From JAVBKB01 sp031554275 (lineage in GTDB: Bacteria; Bacillota; Bacilli; JARBTR01), in contig JAVBKB010000194.1 of NCBI GenBank assembly GCA_031554275.1, forward strand, positions 1 to 9,785: a DNA stretch of 9,785 bases, given 5' to 3'. Under the pieces are notes generated by a model. That model was not told the origin of the DNA. It made no database searches and saw nothing but the letters and a program-made list of their open reading frames with translations. This document shows, piece by piece, positions 1 to 6,746 of the stretch. Position numbers and translations under genes: made by a program. Numbering within the stretch: the stretch's first letter is position 1; the number at the start of each line of letters is the position of its first letter.

Positions 1-564
1 GAAATAATATCGATCAATAATAAGGGTCAAAATCGTTGCAATTAGGGTTGCTAGAAAAACGGGTCCTAATATTTCTGTCGGGTTCTGAGAGTGATGATTC
101 ATTCGAATGACAATGATAGTCGTTGGCAAAATCGTTAGTCCTGATGTATTTAGCGCAATGAAGGTAATCATAGAACGGCTTGGCATCGGGCGCTTTTCGT
201 TTAGTTCGTGCAGCTGTTCCATTGCTTTTATGCCTAAGGGCGTTGCAGCATTACCCAGACCAAACATATTAGAAACAACATTTGATAGGATATAACCAAA
301 TGCAGGGTGATTCGCAGGAATCTCAGGAAAAATCCAACGTGCAAGAGGATAAAACAAATGAGTCAACTTCGAGAGTAAACCTGATGTTTCTGCAATCTTC
401 ATAATGCCAAGCCAGAAAACTAACACACTTACTAATCCAATACAAATTGTAATAGCATCTTTAGCACTTTCGAAAATTGCGACATTGACAGCATCAATCG
501 TTCCATTGAACATCGCATATAGAATGCCCAGCACACAGATACCCATCCAGAAGTAATTAACCAT
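1..564 (-). CDS. spmA: Spore maturation protein SpmA (3' end cut by window edge)
   Basis: The frame gives 188 codons and stays open to the window edge. The B. subtilis protein is about 196 residues, so only the last few are missing. It begins MVNYFWMGICVLGILYAMFN and contains the segments VLVFWLGIMKIAE and FGLGNAATPLGIKAMEQ, which are characteristic of SpmA, a membrane protein of the nucleoside-recognition (Gate) domain family. Several hydrophobic stretches look like membrane segments. SpmA acts with SpmB in spore core dehydration and heat resistance; its biochemical activity is not settled. The ATG lies inside the end of dacB, with an 8-bp overlap (ATGGTTAA). The upstream Shine-Dalgarno is poor, so translation is probably coupled to dacB. 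spmB would be expected just beyond position 1, outside this window. Confidence 0.95.
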   Translation of the reverse strand, partial: MVNYFWMGICVLGILYAMFNGTIDAVNVAIFESAKDAITICIGLVSVLVFWLGIMKIAETSGLLSKLTHLFYPLARWIFPEIPANHPAFGYILSNVVSNMFGLGNAATPLGIKAMEQLHELNEKRPMPSRSMITFIALNTSGLTILPTTIIVIRMNHHSQNPTEILGPVFLATLIATILTLIIDRYYF

Positions 565-1726
565 GCCCTGGCCCACCAATAAACTTAAGGAATGTTTTGC
601 CCAAAATCTTTATAAAAGCAGCCTTTAATGGTTTTTCCACATAAAATATTGGCTTTGAAGCAACCAACTGATCGCCTTGATACAATTGAACCTTGCCAAC
701 AATTTTCGGAATATGATTTGCGTCCTTCCAAGTTGGTTGAGGATCAACTAAACGATATTCGACATGATATTTATTTATTTCATTTGTTGAAACCGGATAC
801 ACCAAATCAGATTTGATTAATAGGTGATTTTTATAAAAATCCTTCTTGATCCCATCTACCATGCCAATTGAAGCAAAGTTTCGTAATTCAAAGCGATCAA
901 ATGCCGATTCAAACATATATTTTTGATCAAGCCAATCATCTGCAGCATCAATTGTAACTGCAATCAGGTCCATTCCATTTTTCGAGGCGGTTGATACAAG
1001 TGTGCGTCCTGCCTTTTTGGTGAAGCCTGTCTTCCCACCAGTAGCATATTTGTAATAACCTGTGACAAGTTTATTTTTGTTGCCCCATACCCTTTTCATT
1101 TTTGTTTTCTCTTGAATGCTTTCAGCTGTATATTTCTTTGTGCCGGTAATCTTGCGAAATTCTGCATTCTTCATGGCGTATTGCATGAGAAGTGCCATAT
1201 CAAAAGCAGATGAATAGTGCTTGTCCCCATCATCTAGCCCGCTCGGGTTGGTGAATGCAGAATCGACCATGCCAAGCCAAACTGCTTTGTCATTCATTAA
1301 ATGGACGAAACTATCCTCATTCCCTCCAACTGTTATTGCAATCGCTTTTGCTGCGTCATTGCCAGAGCGAAGCATTAACCCATAAACAAGATCGCGCAAC
1401 TTAATACGCTCTCCTAACTGTAAAAAGATCGATGAACCTTCAGTTTTGAGCATTTCTGCAGTGATGAGTACTTCTTCATCCATTCTTCCAGACTCAACTG
1501 CGATAATGGCTGTCATAATTTTCGTAATGCTGGCAATCTTCCGATGTGCATGGGCATCTTTTTCAAAAATAACCCTACCTGTTTCCTGCTCCATTAGGAT
1601 TGCACTTTGAGCACTTAACCCTATTGATTGTGATTGTGCTGTTGCCTGTTTGTTTACAAAAAACGAAGTTGCAATAATCGTTATTGCCAAATTACAAATC
1701 AGTATATTTCTTAGCTTCTTCAACAT
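557..1726 (-). CDS. dacB: D-alanyl-D-alanine carboxypeptidase DacB (spore PBP5*)
   Basis: This 389-residue serine D,D-carboxypeptidase (peptidase S11) removes the terminal D-Ala from peptidoglycan stem peptides, which in the spore cortex limits cross-linking. All three active-site motifs are visible: SITK with Ser66 and Lys69, SGN at 121-123, and KTG at 232-234. Residues 1 to about 30 form a signal peptide (MLKKLRN, a hydrophobic core, then a likely cut after ATA). The C-terminal half carries the usual extra domain and a final hydrophobic/basic stretch near FIKILGKTFLKFIGG that could be a membrane anchor. A longer frame begins at a TTG at 1744, but I chose the ATG at 1726 because AAGGAG sits 6 nt before it and the signal peptide then starts correctly. 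Length (B. subtilis DacB, 382) and position before spmA support dacB rather than dacA or dacF. In B. subtilis it is made in the mother cell under SigE. Confidence 0.95.
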   Translation of the reverse strand: MLKKLRNILICNLAITIIATSFFVNKQATAQSQSIGLSAQSAILMEQETGRVIFEKDAHAHRKIASITKIMTAIIAVESGRMDEEVLITAEMLKTEGSSIFLQLGERIKLRDLVYGLMLRSGNDAAKAIAITVGGNEDSFVHLMNDKAVWLGMVDSAFTNPSGLDDGDKHYSSAFDMALLMQYAMKNAEFRKITGTKKYTAESIQEKTKMKRVWGNKNKLVTGYYKYATGGKTGFTKKAGRTLVSTASKNGMDLIAVTIDAADDWLDQKYMFESAFDRFELRNFASIGMVDGIKKDFYKNHLLIKSDLVYPVSTNEINKYHVEYRLVDPQPTWKDANHIPKIVGKVQLYQGDQLVASKPIFYVEKPLKAAFIKILGKTFLKFIGGPGHG

Positions 1727-1775
1727 TTCATTCTCCTTACACAATGCTATAAATTAAGGATATGCATGTCCAAAC

Positions 1776-1783
1776 AAAGTATG
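1776..1783 (-). promoter_or_regulatory. Possible sporulation (SigE-like) -10 element of dacB
   Basis: On the minus strand, CATACTTT resembles the SigE -10 consensus (CATACAnT) and lies 49 nt upstream of the dacB ATG. That would give a start point near 1769 and a leader of about 40 nt. I could not find a convincing -35 at the proper distance (the closest is TGTAATT about 13 nt upstream). The call rests mainly on the known SigE control of dacB in B. subtilis and is tentative. Confidence 0.25.
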
Positions 1784-1851
1784 AAGAAACGATGATGAAT
1801 TACAATCATTTACAGACAGTAGGATAATCTCGATGGTCATTCATCGGCTTA

Positions 1852-2007
1852 TCCTGATTACCGATTAAAATAGTGAATGATTCGTCCGGAAATTTTTCAT
1901 CTCGCGCGGCAAAAAATGCTTAAATATCTAGATATTTAAGCACTTTTTTAACAAAGCGAGATGGAAAATTACCACAAAGCATTCGCTATCTTAATCGGTA
2001 ATCAGGA
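1852..2007. repeat. Large imperfect palindrome (MITE-like, about 156 bp)
   Basis: The left arm TCCTGATTACCGATTAA (1852-1868) is the exact reverse complement of 1991-2007. Pairing continues inward: 1870-1879 with 1980-1989 (one G-U pair), 1891-1898 with 1963-1970 (one G-U pair), 1899-1905 with 1956-1962, 1911-1916 with 1944-1949, and a perfect 26-nt palindrome at 1917-1942. The outer arms and the centre share the same midpoint (1929.5), so the whole element folds into one long hairpin with small internal loops. TTA occurs directly outside both ends (1849-1851 and 2008-2010) and could be a 3-bp target duplication. The size and shape match non-autonomous palindromic elements known in Bacillus (for example bcr1, about 155 bp), but I cannot assign a family. 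It fills the gap between the GNAT terminator and dacB and contains no credible gene. Confidence 0.8.
1911..1949. terminator. Possible bidirectional terminator in the palindrome core
   Basis: Six A residues (1911-1916) precede the perfect palindrome at 1917-1942 (11-bp stem with CTAG at the centre), and C plus six T residues follow. On either strand the transcript would be a hairpin followed by a U run. The stem has only two G-C pairs, so it may be weak as an intrinsic terminator. It could still stop transcription from either side between the scp operon and dacB. Confidence 0.4.
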
Positions 2008-2071
2008 TTAAATTGCTTGCAGACTGGACAAAAGAATTTTTCATATTTACAAAGTAAGTTGTATGCATACT

Positions 2072-2106
2072 AAAAAACAACGCTGAAGCAACTTTCGCGT
2101 TGTTTT
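2072..2106 (-). terminator. Rho-independent terminator of the scpA-scpB-GNAT operon
   Basis: AAAACAACGC (2074-2083) pairs perfectly with GCGTTGTTTT (2097-2106), and the loop can pair a little further (GAA with TTC). Read on the minus strand, the stem runs directly into TTTTTT (2077-2072). It lies about 85 nt after the GNAT stop codon. On the plus strand a T-rich tract also follows a few bases later, so some bidirectional activity is possible. Confidence 0.8.
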
Positions 2107-2190
2107 GGAGTTGTTTTTTTAGGGATCTCTCCCCATCACTCGAATATCTTTATAAAATAATCCAGTTTTCATTCAAGCAGTCATATTGAT

Positions 2191-2700
2191 TTACAGACTT
2201 ATCTCCCATGTCTCACCAACGAGATCTTTACCGAAACTATGATGTTCTTCTTGACTAACCAATTGAAAGCCATTTCGTTCATAAATCTTTCTTGCACTTG
2301 TAAGTATACTATTTGTCCAAAGCACCAGTTTCTTGTAGCCAACATGCTTGGCAAATGACATACATTCCTTTACCAAACTATCTCCCAAGCCAAAACCGCG
2401 TGCAGTGGGCTCTACAAACAATAGTCTTAATTTAGCAGTGTCCGCATCAGCGCCCTTACAAACAACGACAGATCCAACAATCTCCCCATTCATTTCGGCG
2501 ATAAAACATCTTTCAAGCTTTTCGTCGAAATTGTCGATGAAGTCAGCAGCAATACGTGCTACTAAAGCCTCGAAGCTAGCGTCCCAGTCATACTCCTGTG
2601 TATACAATACACCATGGCGATGAATGATCCATCCCATGTCACCAGACTTGTGGTTTCTCAATACGATTCCCTTTGATTCTATTTGTTCCAAAGTAAACAC
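2191..2700 (-). CDS. GNAT family N-acetyltransferase
   Basis: This is a 169-residue stand-alone acetyltransferase. The acetyl-CoA motif A is clear: LRLLFVEPTARGFGLGDSLV with the R-x-x-G-x-G signature at 101-106. Motif B follows as ARKIYERNGF (136-145). The N-terminal part (GDMGWIIHRHGVLY) and the end (HHSFGKDLVGETWEISL) are, from what I know of the family, typical of the GNAT half of MarR-GNAT fusion regulators, but no winged-helix domain precedes it here. The substrate is unknown. The start is uncertain: GTG at 2700 is given, but TTG at 2691 (codon 4) has GGGGTG at a better distance. It follows the 143-residue gene after 45 bp in the same direction, so it is probably the last gene of the scp operon, ended by the hairpin at 2072-2106. 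The small acetyltransferase RibT near this locus in B. subtilis is shorter and I do not think this is it. Confidence 0.85.
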   Translation of the reverse strand: MFTLEQIESKGIVLRNHKSGDMGWIIHRHGVLYTQEYDWDASFEALVARIAADFIDNFDEKLERCFIAEMNGEIVGSVVVCKGADADTAKLRLLFVEPTARGFGLGDSLVKECMSFAKHVGYKKLVLWTNSILTSARKIYERNGFQLVSQEEHHSFGKDLVGETWEISL

Positions 2701-2745
2701 CCCATTTTCAAAATAACAGAATTATCAAACAACTCAATTATTTAA

Positions 2746-3177
2746 TTATAGCGCATTACTTCCTTTAGAACGAACAAAATTTTCAGGAGAATCAATTGTG
2801 CAAGGTTTTGATTGTGCCAACATTGGAAGAATCTCATTCAATTTTGCAAACCGAATCCCTTTTAGGCTTTCCTTAAGCACTTCTTGATCACTGATGTACA
2901 AGCGTTTGCGGTTGATATAGCTTGGATTTTTCAATAGAATGCATAGGGCAACTATATCTCGAAAAAAAAGTTGATGATCCTCATTTGTGTAAATCGGATC
3001 AGATTGATAAGCCGTTAATTCACTTAATGCAGCTTCAAAACTTCTCACATACAGAACACTAAAAGTATGTTCTTTTCTATCTAATTTGATTGTCACTTCA
3101 GATTGATTGAAAAAGTCTTCTGAAGTAGTGGGAAAGGTTTTTTCCAACTCATAACCATTAATCTTGATGATCTCCAT
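2746..3177 (-). CDS. Hypothetical protein in the scp operon
   Basis: I do not recognise this 143-residue protein. It begins MEIIKINGYELEKTFP and appears beta-rich for about 50 residues (alternating hydrophobic residues around TIKLDRKEHTFSVLYV), then mostly helical (FEAALSELTAY, FFRDIVALCILLKNP, LKGIRFAKLNEILPMLA). It has no signal peptide, membrane segment or metal-binding cysteines, so it is probably cytosolic. It overlaps the end of scpB by 20 bp and has a strong Shine-Dalgarno AGGTGA (3183-3188) 5 nt before its ATG, so it is clearly expressed with scpAB. In B. subtilis the gene after scpB is ypuI (about 179 residues, DUF3907), which from memory does not resemble this sequence. A link to chromosome segregation is possible from its position only. 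Confidence 0.75.
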   Translation of the reverse strand: MEIIKINGYELEKTFPTTSEDFFNQSEVTIKLDRKEHTFSVLYVRSFEAALSELTAYQSDPIYTNEDHQLFFRDIVALCILLKNPSYINRKRLYISDQEVLKESLKGIRFAKLNEILPMLAQSKPCTIDSPENFVRSKGSNAL

Positions 3178-3757
3178 TTAATTCACCTAACCTCTCTTGA
3201 TATTTTAAATTGAATAGATCTGTTTCCTCTTCATCCAATTCATTACTAGAAGGTAGTGGAGGCAATTCTTCAAGGGAATTTAATCCGAAATAATCTAAGA
3301 ACTCTTTCGTGGTTCCATAAAGAATAGCTCGACCAACGGTTTCAGCTCTCCCTACTTCTTTAATCAAAGCACGGGTAGTCAATTTATGTAAAGGACTATC
3401 AACCTTAACACCTCGGACTTCCTCGATTTCTATTCTAGAAATGGGTTGCTTATAAGCAATTATTGCTAGTGTCTCTAAGGCTGCCTGTGACAAAGCACTC
3501 ATTGATGGTGTTTCCACTAGCTTTTGCAAATAGGGTGCATGTATCTTCTTTGTCACAAGTTGAAATACACCTGCAATTTCGACAATATGAATTCCCCTTG
3601 AGTCAATTTGATAACTATTCTTGAGTTCATCAAGAATATCAGCCGCCTCGGTTTTGTCAACTTCCAGAACGATAGCTATCTGATCCAAAGATATTCCCTC
3701 ATCACCTGCTGCAAATAATAAGGCTTCTACGATTGAATTCCATTCAATAATCCCCAA
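3158..3757 (-). CDS. scpB: Segregation and condensation protein ScpB
   Basis: ScpB is the winged-helix (kite) subunit of the SMC-ScpAB condensin. It dimerises, binds the ScpA kleisin and helps load SMC for chromosome segregation. Family hallmarks are present: IVEALLFAAGDEG near the N-terminus, then AYKQPISR followed by EEVRGV, and GRAILYGTT near the C-terminal winged helix. The frame is open from an ATG at 3793, but I chose TTG at 3757. It lies one base after the scpA stop, has GTGGAG 4 nt upstream inside the scpA end, and gives MGIIEWNSIVEALL, which lines up with the B. subtilis start (MGLDIVNWKAIVEALL as I recall it). The result is 199 residues against about 197. The ATG starts would overlap scpA by 20-35 bp without a visible ribosome-binding site. 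Confidence 0.95.
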   Translation of the reverse strand: MGIIEWNSIVEALLFAAGDEGISLDQIAIVLEVDKTEAADILDELKNSYQIDSRGIHIVEIAGVFQLVTKKIHAPYLQKLVETPSMSALSQAALETLAIIAYKQPISRIEIEEVRGVKVDSPLHKLTTRALIKEVGRAETVGRAILYGTTKEFLDYFGLNSLEELPPLPSSNELDEEETDLFNLKYQERLGELNGDHQD

Positions 3758-3758
3758 T

Positions 3759-4502
3759 TTACTCCACTTCTTTCGCATGTAACATAATATCATCTAAATT
3801 CGTTTTTTGCTCAACATGAATCTTATTCAGCTTCATTAATTCCAAAATTGCTAGAAATGTAATCACAAGCTGTCTTTTATCAACTGTTTCAAACAACTGT
3901 GAAAACAGTACCTGTTTCAATTGCAGGATTTGTGCAAGCACTTCTTCCATCCGTTTATCAACACTAATCTCCTGACGGGCAACCTTTGTATGTAATGGTT
4001 TTTGTAGCTTTTGACGACGCAACAGCTTTTGAAACGCTGCAATCATGTCGTAAATAGTGACATTGGTGTCATTATGAAAACTAGGTGTGTCTGGAATAAA
4101 TTCTGATAAATCATCTGGCGCTCTTGTGAACATCAATGCTCGTTCAGCTTCAAGGTTTTTAAAATCTTGAGCAGCTTCTTTGTATTGTTTGTATTCAATC
4201 AGCTGCTGCATTAACTCTGTTAACGGATCTTCTTCCTGCTCTGGGTTTTCACCCTCTTCAGCTTCCATTTCGGCATTTGGAATCAGCATCCGGCTTTTGA
4301 TGGCGATCAATGTAGCTGCCATCACCAAATACTCACTAGCGACATTCAACTCTAATTCATTCATCGTTTCGATGTATGACAAATATTGCGTCGTAATCTC
4401 CGCTACTGGAATATCATATATATCAATTTCCATCCGCTTGATTAAATGTAACAACAAATCAAGTGGACCTTCAAACGCATCAATTTTTACACTGTACTGC
4501 AT
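3759..4502 (-). CDS. scpA: Segregation and condensation protein ScpA
   Basis: ScpA is the kleisin that bridges the SMC heads and binds a ScpB dimer. This 247-residue protein starts MQYSVKIDAFEGPLDLLLHL, the ScpA N-terminal signature, followed by IDIYDIPVAEIT and ASEYLVMAATLIAIKSRML. An acidic linker (EAEEGENPEQEEDP, about residues 81-94) separates the N-terminal domain from the middle. The C-terminal winged helix contains QLVITFLAILELMKLNKI, which contacts the SMC head in known structures. The length fits the family (about 250). The Shine-Dalgarno before the ATG is weak (GTAGG). It is the first gene of its operon, with a strong promoter just upstream and scpB one base downstream. Confidence 0.97.
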   Translation of the reverse strand: MQYSVKIDAFEGPLDLLLHLIKRMEIDIYDIPVAEITTQYLSYIETMNELELNVASEYLVMAATLIAIKSRMLIPNAEMEAEEGENPEQEEDPLTELMQQLIEYKQYKEAAQDFKNLEAERALMFTRAPDDLSEFIPDTPSFHNDTNVTIYDMIAAFQKLLRRQKLQKPLHTKVARQEISVDKRMEEVLAQILQLKQVLFSQLFETVDKRQLVITFLAILELMKLNKIHVEQKTNLDDIMLHAKEVE

Positions 4503-4536
4503 ACACGAACCTACTTTTTCAATTAGACTAAATTAC

Positions 4537-4565
4537 ATTATAAAGGAATGACGAAAGATTTCCAA
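4537..4565 (-). promoter_or_regulatory. Sigma-A-type promoter of scpA
   Basis: On the minus strand there is a -35 TTGGAA (4565-4560), a spacer of exactly 17 bp and a perfect -10 TATAAT (4542-4537). The start point would be near 4530, giving a leader of about 28 nt before the scpA ATG. This probably drives the whole scpA-scpB-hypothetical-GNAT operon. Confidence 0.8.
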
Positions 4566-4634
4566 TCAGAAAATGTTTATTGGGATTGTTTTTCGCACAT
4601 TTGGGCAACCGCCTACTCACGTCAAATCCATAGG

Positions 4635-4643
4635 CATATGATG
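4635..4643 (+). promoter_or_regulatory. Possible sporulation-sigma -10 element of the YjcZ-type gene
   Basis: CATATGATG resembles the SigK -10 (CATAnnnTA) and partly the SigE -10 (CATACAnT). It would start transcription near 4650, just ahead of the ribosome-binding site at 4664-4670. An AC dinucleotide about 14 nt upstream (in CTCACG) is the only -35 candidate. YjcZ-type miniproteins are commonly linked to sporulation, which makes the reading reasonable but unproved. Confidence 0.3.
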
Positions 4644-4677
4644 AGATTGAAGTAATTGGAGTGAAAGGGGTATTTAC

Positions 4678-4767
4678 ATGGGAGACGGTATTCGCCACAA
4701 TGGTTTTGCGTTAATCGTCGTGCTCTTCATCTTACTAATCATCGTTGGAGCGAGCTGGCTGTATTAA
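4678..4767 (+). CDS. YjcZ family sporulation miniprotein
   Basis: This 29-residue gene encodes MGDGIRHNGFALIVVLFILL followed by IIVGASWLY. A short glycine- and charge-containing head is followed by one hydrophobic segment. The core FALIVVLFILLIIVGA is the hallmark of the YjcZ family of tiny sporulation proteins found in many copies in Bacillales. A strong ribosome-binding site (AAAGGGG, 4664-4670) lies 7 nt before the ATG. The gene stands alone: scpA diverges from it to the left and bmrD converges on it from the right, with a hairpin 13 bp after its stop. It is likely a small membrane or coat-associated protein made during sporulation. Its molecular role is unknown. Confidence 0.9.
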   Translation: MGDGIRHNGFALIVVLFILLIIVGASWLY

Positions 4768-4780
4768 CAAAGATGCAAGT

Positions 4781-4826
4781 GAGGCTGCTCCCGAAAGGTC
4801 ATGAACGACCTTTTGAGAGCAGCCTC
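4781..4826 (+). terminator. Hairpin terminator after the YjcZ-type gene
   Basis: GAGGCTGCTC (4781-4790) pairs perfectly with 4817-4826, and an inner stem AAAGGTC (4794-4800) pairs with GACCTTT (4807-4813) around the loop ATGAAC. The plus strand continues TTTGTT, a short T-rich tail. The same hairpin lies 53 nt beyond the bmrD stop on the other strand, where its tail is less T-rich (ACTTGCATCTTTGTT), so it may serve both converging genes. Confidence 0.75.
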
Positions 4827-4878
4827 TTTGTTCATGTATTGGATCAGTCCAAGGCCAATAAGGATAAATCGGAAAGGA

Positions 4879-6654
4879 CTACACCGACTCTTGAACTAAT
4901 CCATTTTGCAATAAGTACATCTTATAATATCGCCCCTTTAACGATAATAATTCCTGGTGGTTACCTCGTTCAACAATTTCACCTCGATGCAGCACGAGAA
5001 TTAATTCTGCATCTTGGATTGTTGACAATCGATGAGCAATCGCAATGGTAGTTCTACCTTTTCTCATTTTCTGCAAACTTGCTTGAATGGCTTCCTCGGT
5101 TTCAGTGTCAATATTAGCAGTTGCTTCATCCAAGATTAGAATTTTCGGGTCTGCGGCTACCGTTCGGGCAAAAGCAATCAATTGTCTCTGCCCACTTGAA
5201 AAGGTTGCACCACGCTCAACTACCTCGTGATCATATTGGTTTTCTAACTTATCAATAAATGAATCTGCCTTCACAAATTCAGCAGCAGTCTGAATTTGTT
5301 CATCTGTTATCGTTGAATCATACAACCTAATATTATCTTTTACAGTACCATAGAACATAAAGGCATCCTGTAACACCAAGCCCAATTTATTTCGTAGTTC
5401 TGCGTTTGGATAATGTTTGATGGAAATACCGTCAATGAGAATATCACCGCGTTCAAATTCATAAAAGCGCATCATGATATTAATGATGGAGCTCTTGCCA
5501 CTGCCGGTATGACCTACCAATGCCACAGTTTCCCCTTTCTTGGCTGTGAAAGAAATATTTTTCAAGACATCTCTCTGACCATCATAGGAAAAACTTAGGT
5601 TTCGAAATTCTATTTCCCCCTCTTGAATAGACTTTGCGTCTGTCTGGATCGGGACTGGTGCAAGCTCATGATGATCCATGATCAAAAAGACCCGCGAACC
5701 AGCTACAATCGCTTGTTGAAACATTGACAATCGCATCATTACGTCATTAATGGGTTCAAAGAACCGTCCAACATAGTTAATGAATAAGTACATTAATCCA
5801 ATTTCCACTGTGTTATTTAATGACTGAATACCGAAAAAGGACAGCAAAATGATTAGAATAAACACAGAAACAAGGTCAATTGCTGGTCGTGTGAGCAAAG
5901 ATTCCAATTTGATATTCTTTAAGGCAGCGTGATAATGTTTCTGATTGATCTCTTCAAATTCTTTGCGAAATCTTGCTTCCTGCCGAAATACTTGTATGAC
6001 AGACATTCCTTGAATTGATTCAGCTAATTTAGCATTGATTTGACTGAGTCTCTCCCTTAAATCACGAAAAGTTGTACTGCTATGATGTCGGTATGTGCGA
6101 ATGATCAAATAGATGATTGGCACTAATGCTAAACAAAAAAGCGCCAGCTTCACATTTTGCGTAAACATCACGATAAAAATACCCGTGATCATAAAAGCAC
6201 TTTGGATAAAAGTCGCAAGCACTGATACAAACATATCCTTAATTGCCTCAGTATCATTTGTAATTCTGGATACAATTGAGCCAGCTGGTGTTTGATCAAA
6301 GTAACGCATACCAAGTCGTTGAACCTTTGCAAAAACATCTACTCGTAGACTTTGAATAGTTAACAGCGCTACCTTCTGAAACGAAATAAACTGAAAGTAC
6401 ATCGAAAACATTTTCGTCACTTGAAGGAGAAAATAGGTAATCGCTAATGGCAACACAGTATTTAACACAAGATTATTTGTCCGCAAATGCTGGTCAATGA
6501 ATTGCTTAATAACAAGCGGTGCAAATATTTCACATAATGTTGTAATGAGAAGAAAAGAAAATGCGATAAGAATTATTTTTTTATAGGCAAAAGAATAACG
6601 GATCAATCTCTTCAGAATCTGCCATTCATTTGTTTCAGGCACTTGGTTAGTCAT
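4879..6654 (-). CDS. bmrD: Multidrug ABC exporter half-transporter, BmrD/YheH type (catalytic NBD)
   Basis: This 591-residue half-transporter has six transmembrane helices in about 25-320 and an ABC ATPase domain in about 345-580. NBD motifs: Walker A GHTGSGKSS (381-389), Q-loop Gln429, signature FSSGQ (485-489) instead of LSGGQ, Walker B LILDE with catalytic Glu510, and switch His541 (AHRLS). It therefore supplies the active Walker site of the heterodimer, while its own signature is degenerate. It lies 92 bp downstream of bmrC in the same direction, with GGGGAG 5 nt before the ATG. The pairing and order match B. subtilis bmrC-bmrD (yheI-yheH), a drug exporter, but this protein is shorter than BmrD (about 673) and lacks its extra insertion. 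YfiC or LmrD-like naming is possible. The substrates cannot be read from the sequence. Confidence 0.85.
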   Translation of the reverse strand: MTNQVPETNEWQILKRLIRYSFAYKKIILIAFSFLLITTLCEIFAPLVIKQFIDQHLRTNNLVLNTVLPLAITYFLLQVTKMFSMYFQFISFQKVALLTIQSLRVDVFAKVQRLGMRYFDQTPAGSIVSRITNDTEAIKDMFVSVLATFIQSAFMITGIFIVMFTQNVKLALFCLALVPIIYLIIRTYRHHSSTTFRDLRERLSQINAKLAESIQGMSVIQVFRQEARFRKEFEEINQKHYHAALKNIKLESLLTRPAIDLVSVFILIILLSFFGIQSLNNTVEIGLMYLFINYVGRFFEPINDVMMRLSMFQQAIVAGSRVFLIMDHHELAPVPIQTDAKSIQEGEIEFRNLSFSYDGQRDVLKNISFTAKKGETVALVGHTGSGKSSIINIMMRFYEFERGDILIDGISIKHYPNAELRNKLGLVLQDAFMFYGTVKDNIRLYDSTITDEQIQTAAEFVKADSFIDKLENQYDHEVVERGATFSSGQRQLIAFARTVAADPKILILDEATANIDTETEEAIQASLQKMRKGRTTIAIAHRLSTIQDAELILVLHRGEIVERGNHQELLSLKGRYYKMYLLQNGLVQESV

Positions 6655-6746
6655 TGCTTCTCCCCTACTCTTTCGAACATTTTAACTGTTAATGCCACTT
6701 GCCAGATGCTATTGGCTCGCAATTATGTTGTCTAAAACTTTTGAAA

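Noticed and set aside
1727..1744. Six-codon upstream extension of dacB from a TTG
   Set aside because: The extension contains the AAGGAG ribosome-binding site itself, and the ATG at 1726 begins a normal signal peptide.
2061..2070. Perfect 10-bp palindrome GTATGCATAC
   Set aside because: It lies just past the GNAT terminator, far from any promoter I can see, and is short enough to arise by chance.
2348..2623. Plus-strand open frame of 91 codons opposite the GNAT gene
   Set aside because: It is antisense to a well-supported gene, with no ribosome-binding site and a low-complexity Ser/Ala-rich product.
4180..4551. Plus-strand open frame of 123 codons opposite scpA
   Set aside because: It is antisense to scpA, runs across the scpA promoter, and its Ser/Ile/Cys-rich product is typical of reverse-strand translation.
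4773..5051. Plus-strand open frame of 92 codons over the YjcZ terminator and the end of bmrD
   Set aside because: It runs through a terminator hairpin and is antisense to the clearly coding bmrD; its sequence resembles no protein family.
6651..6698. 15-codon frame between bmrC and bmrD whose TGA overlaps the bmrD ATG
   Set aside because: It has no ribosome-binding site before its GTG, and bmrD has its own good Shine-Dalgarno; probably chance.
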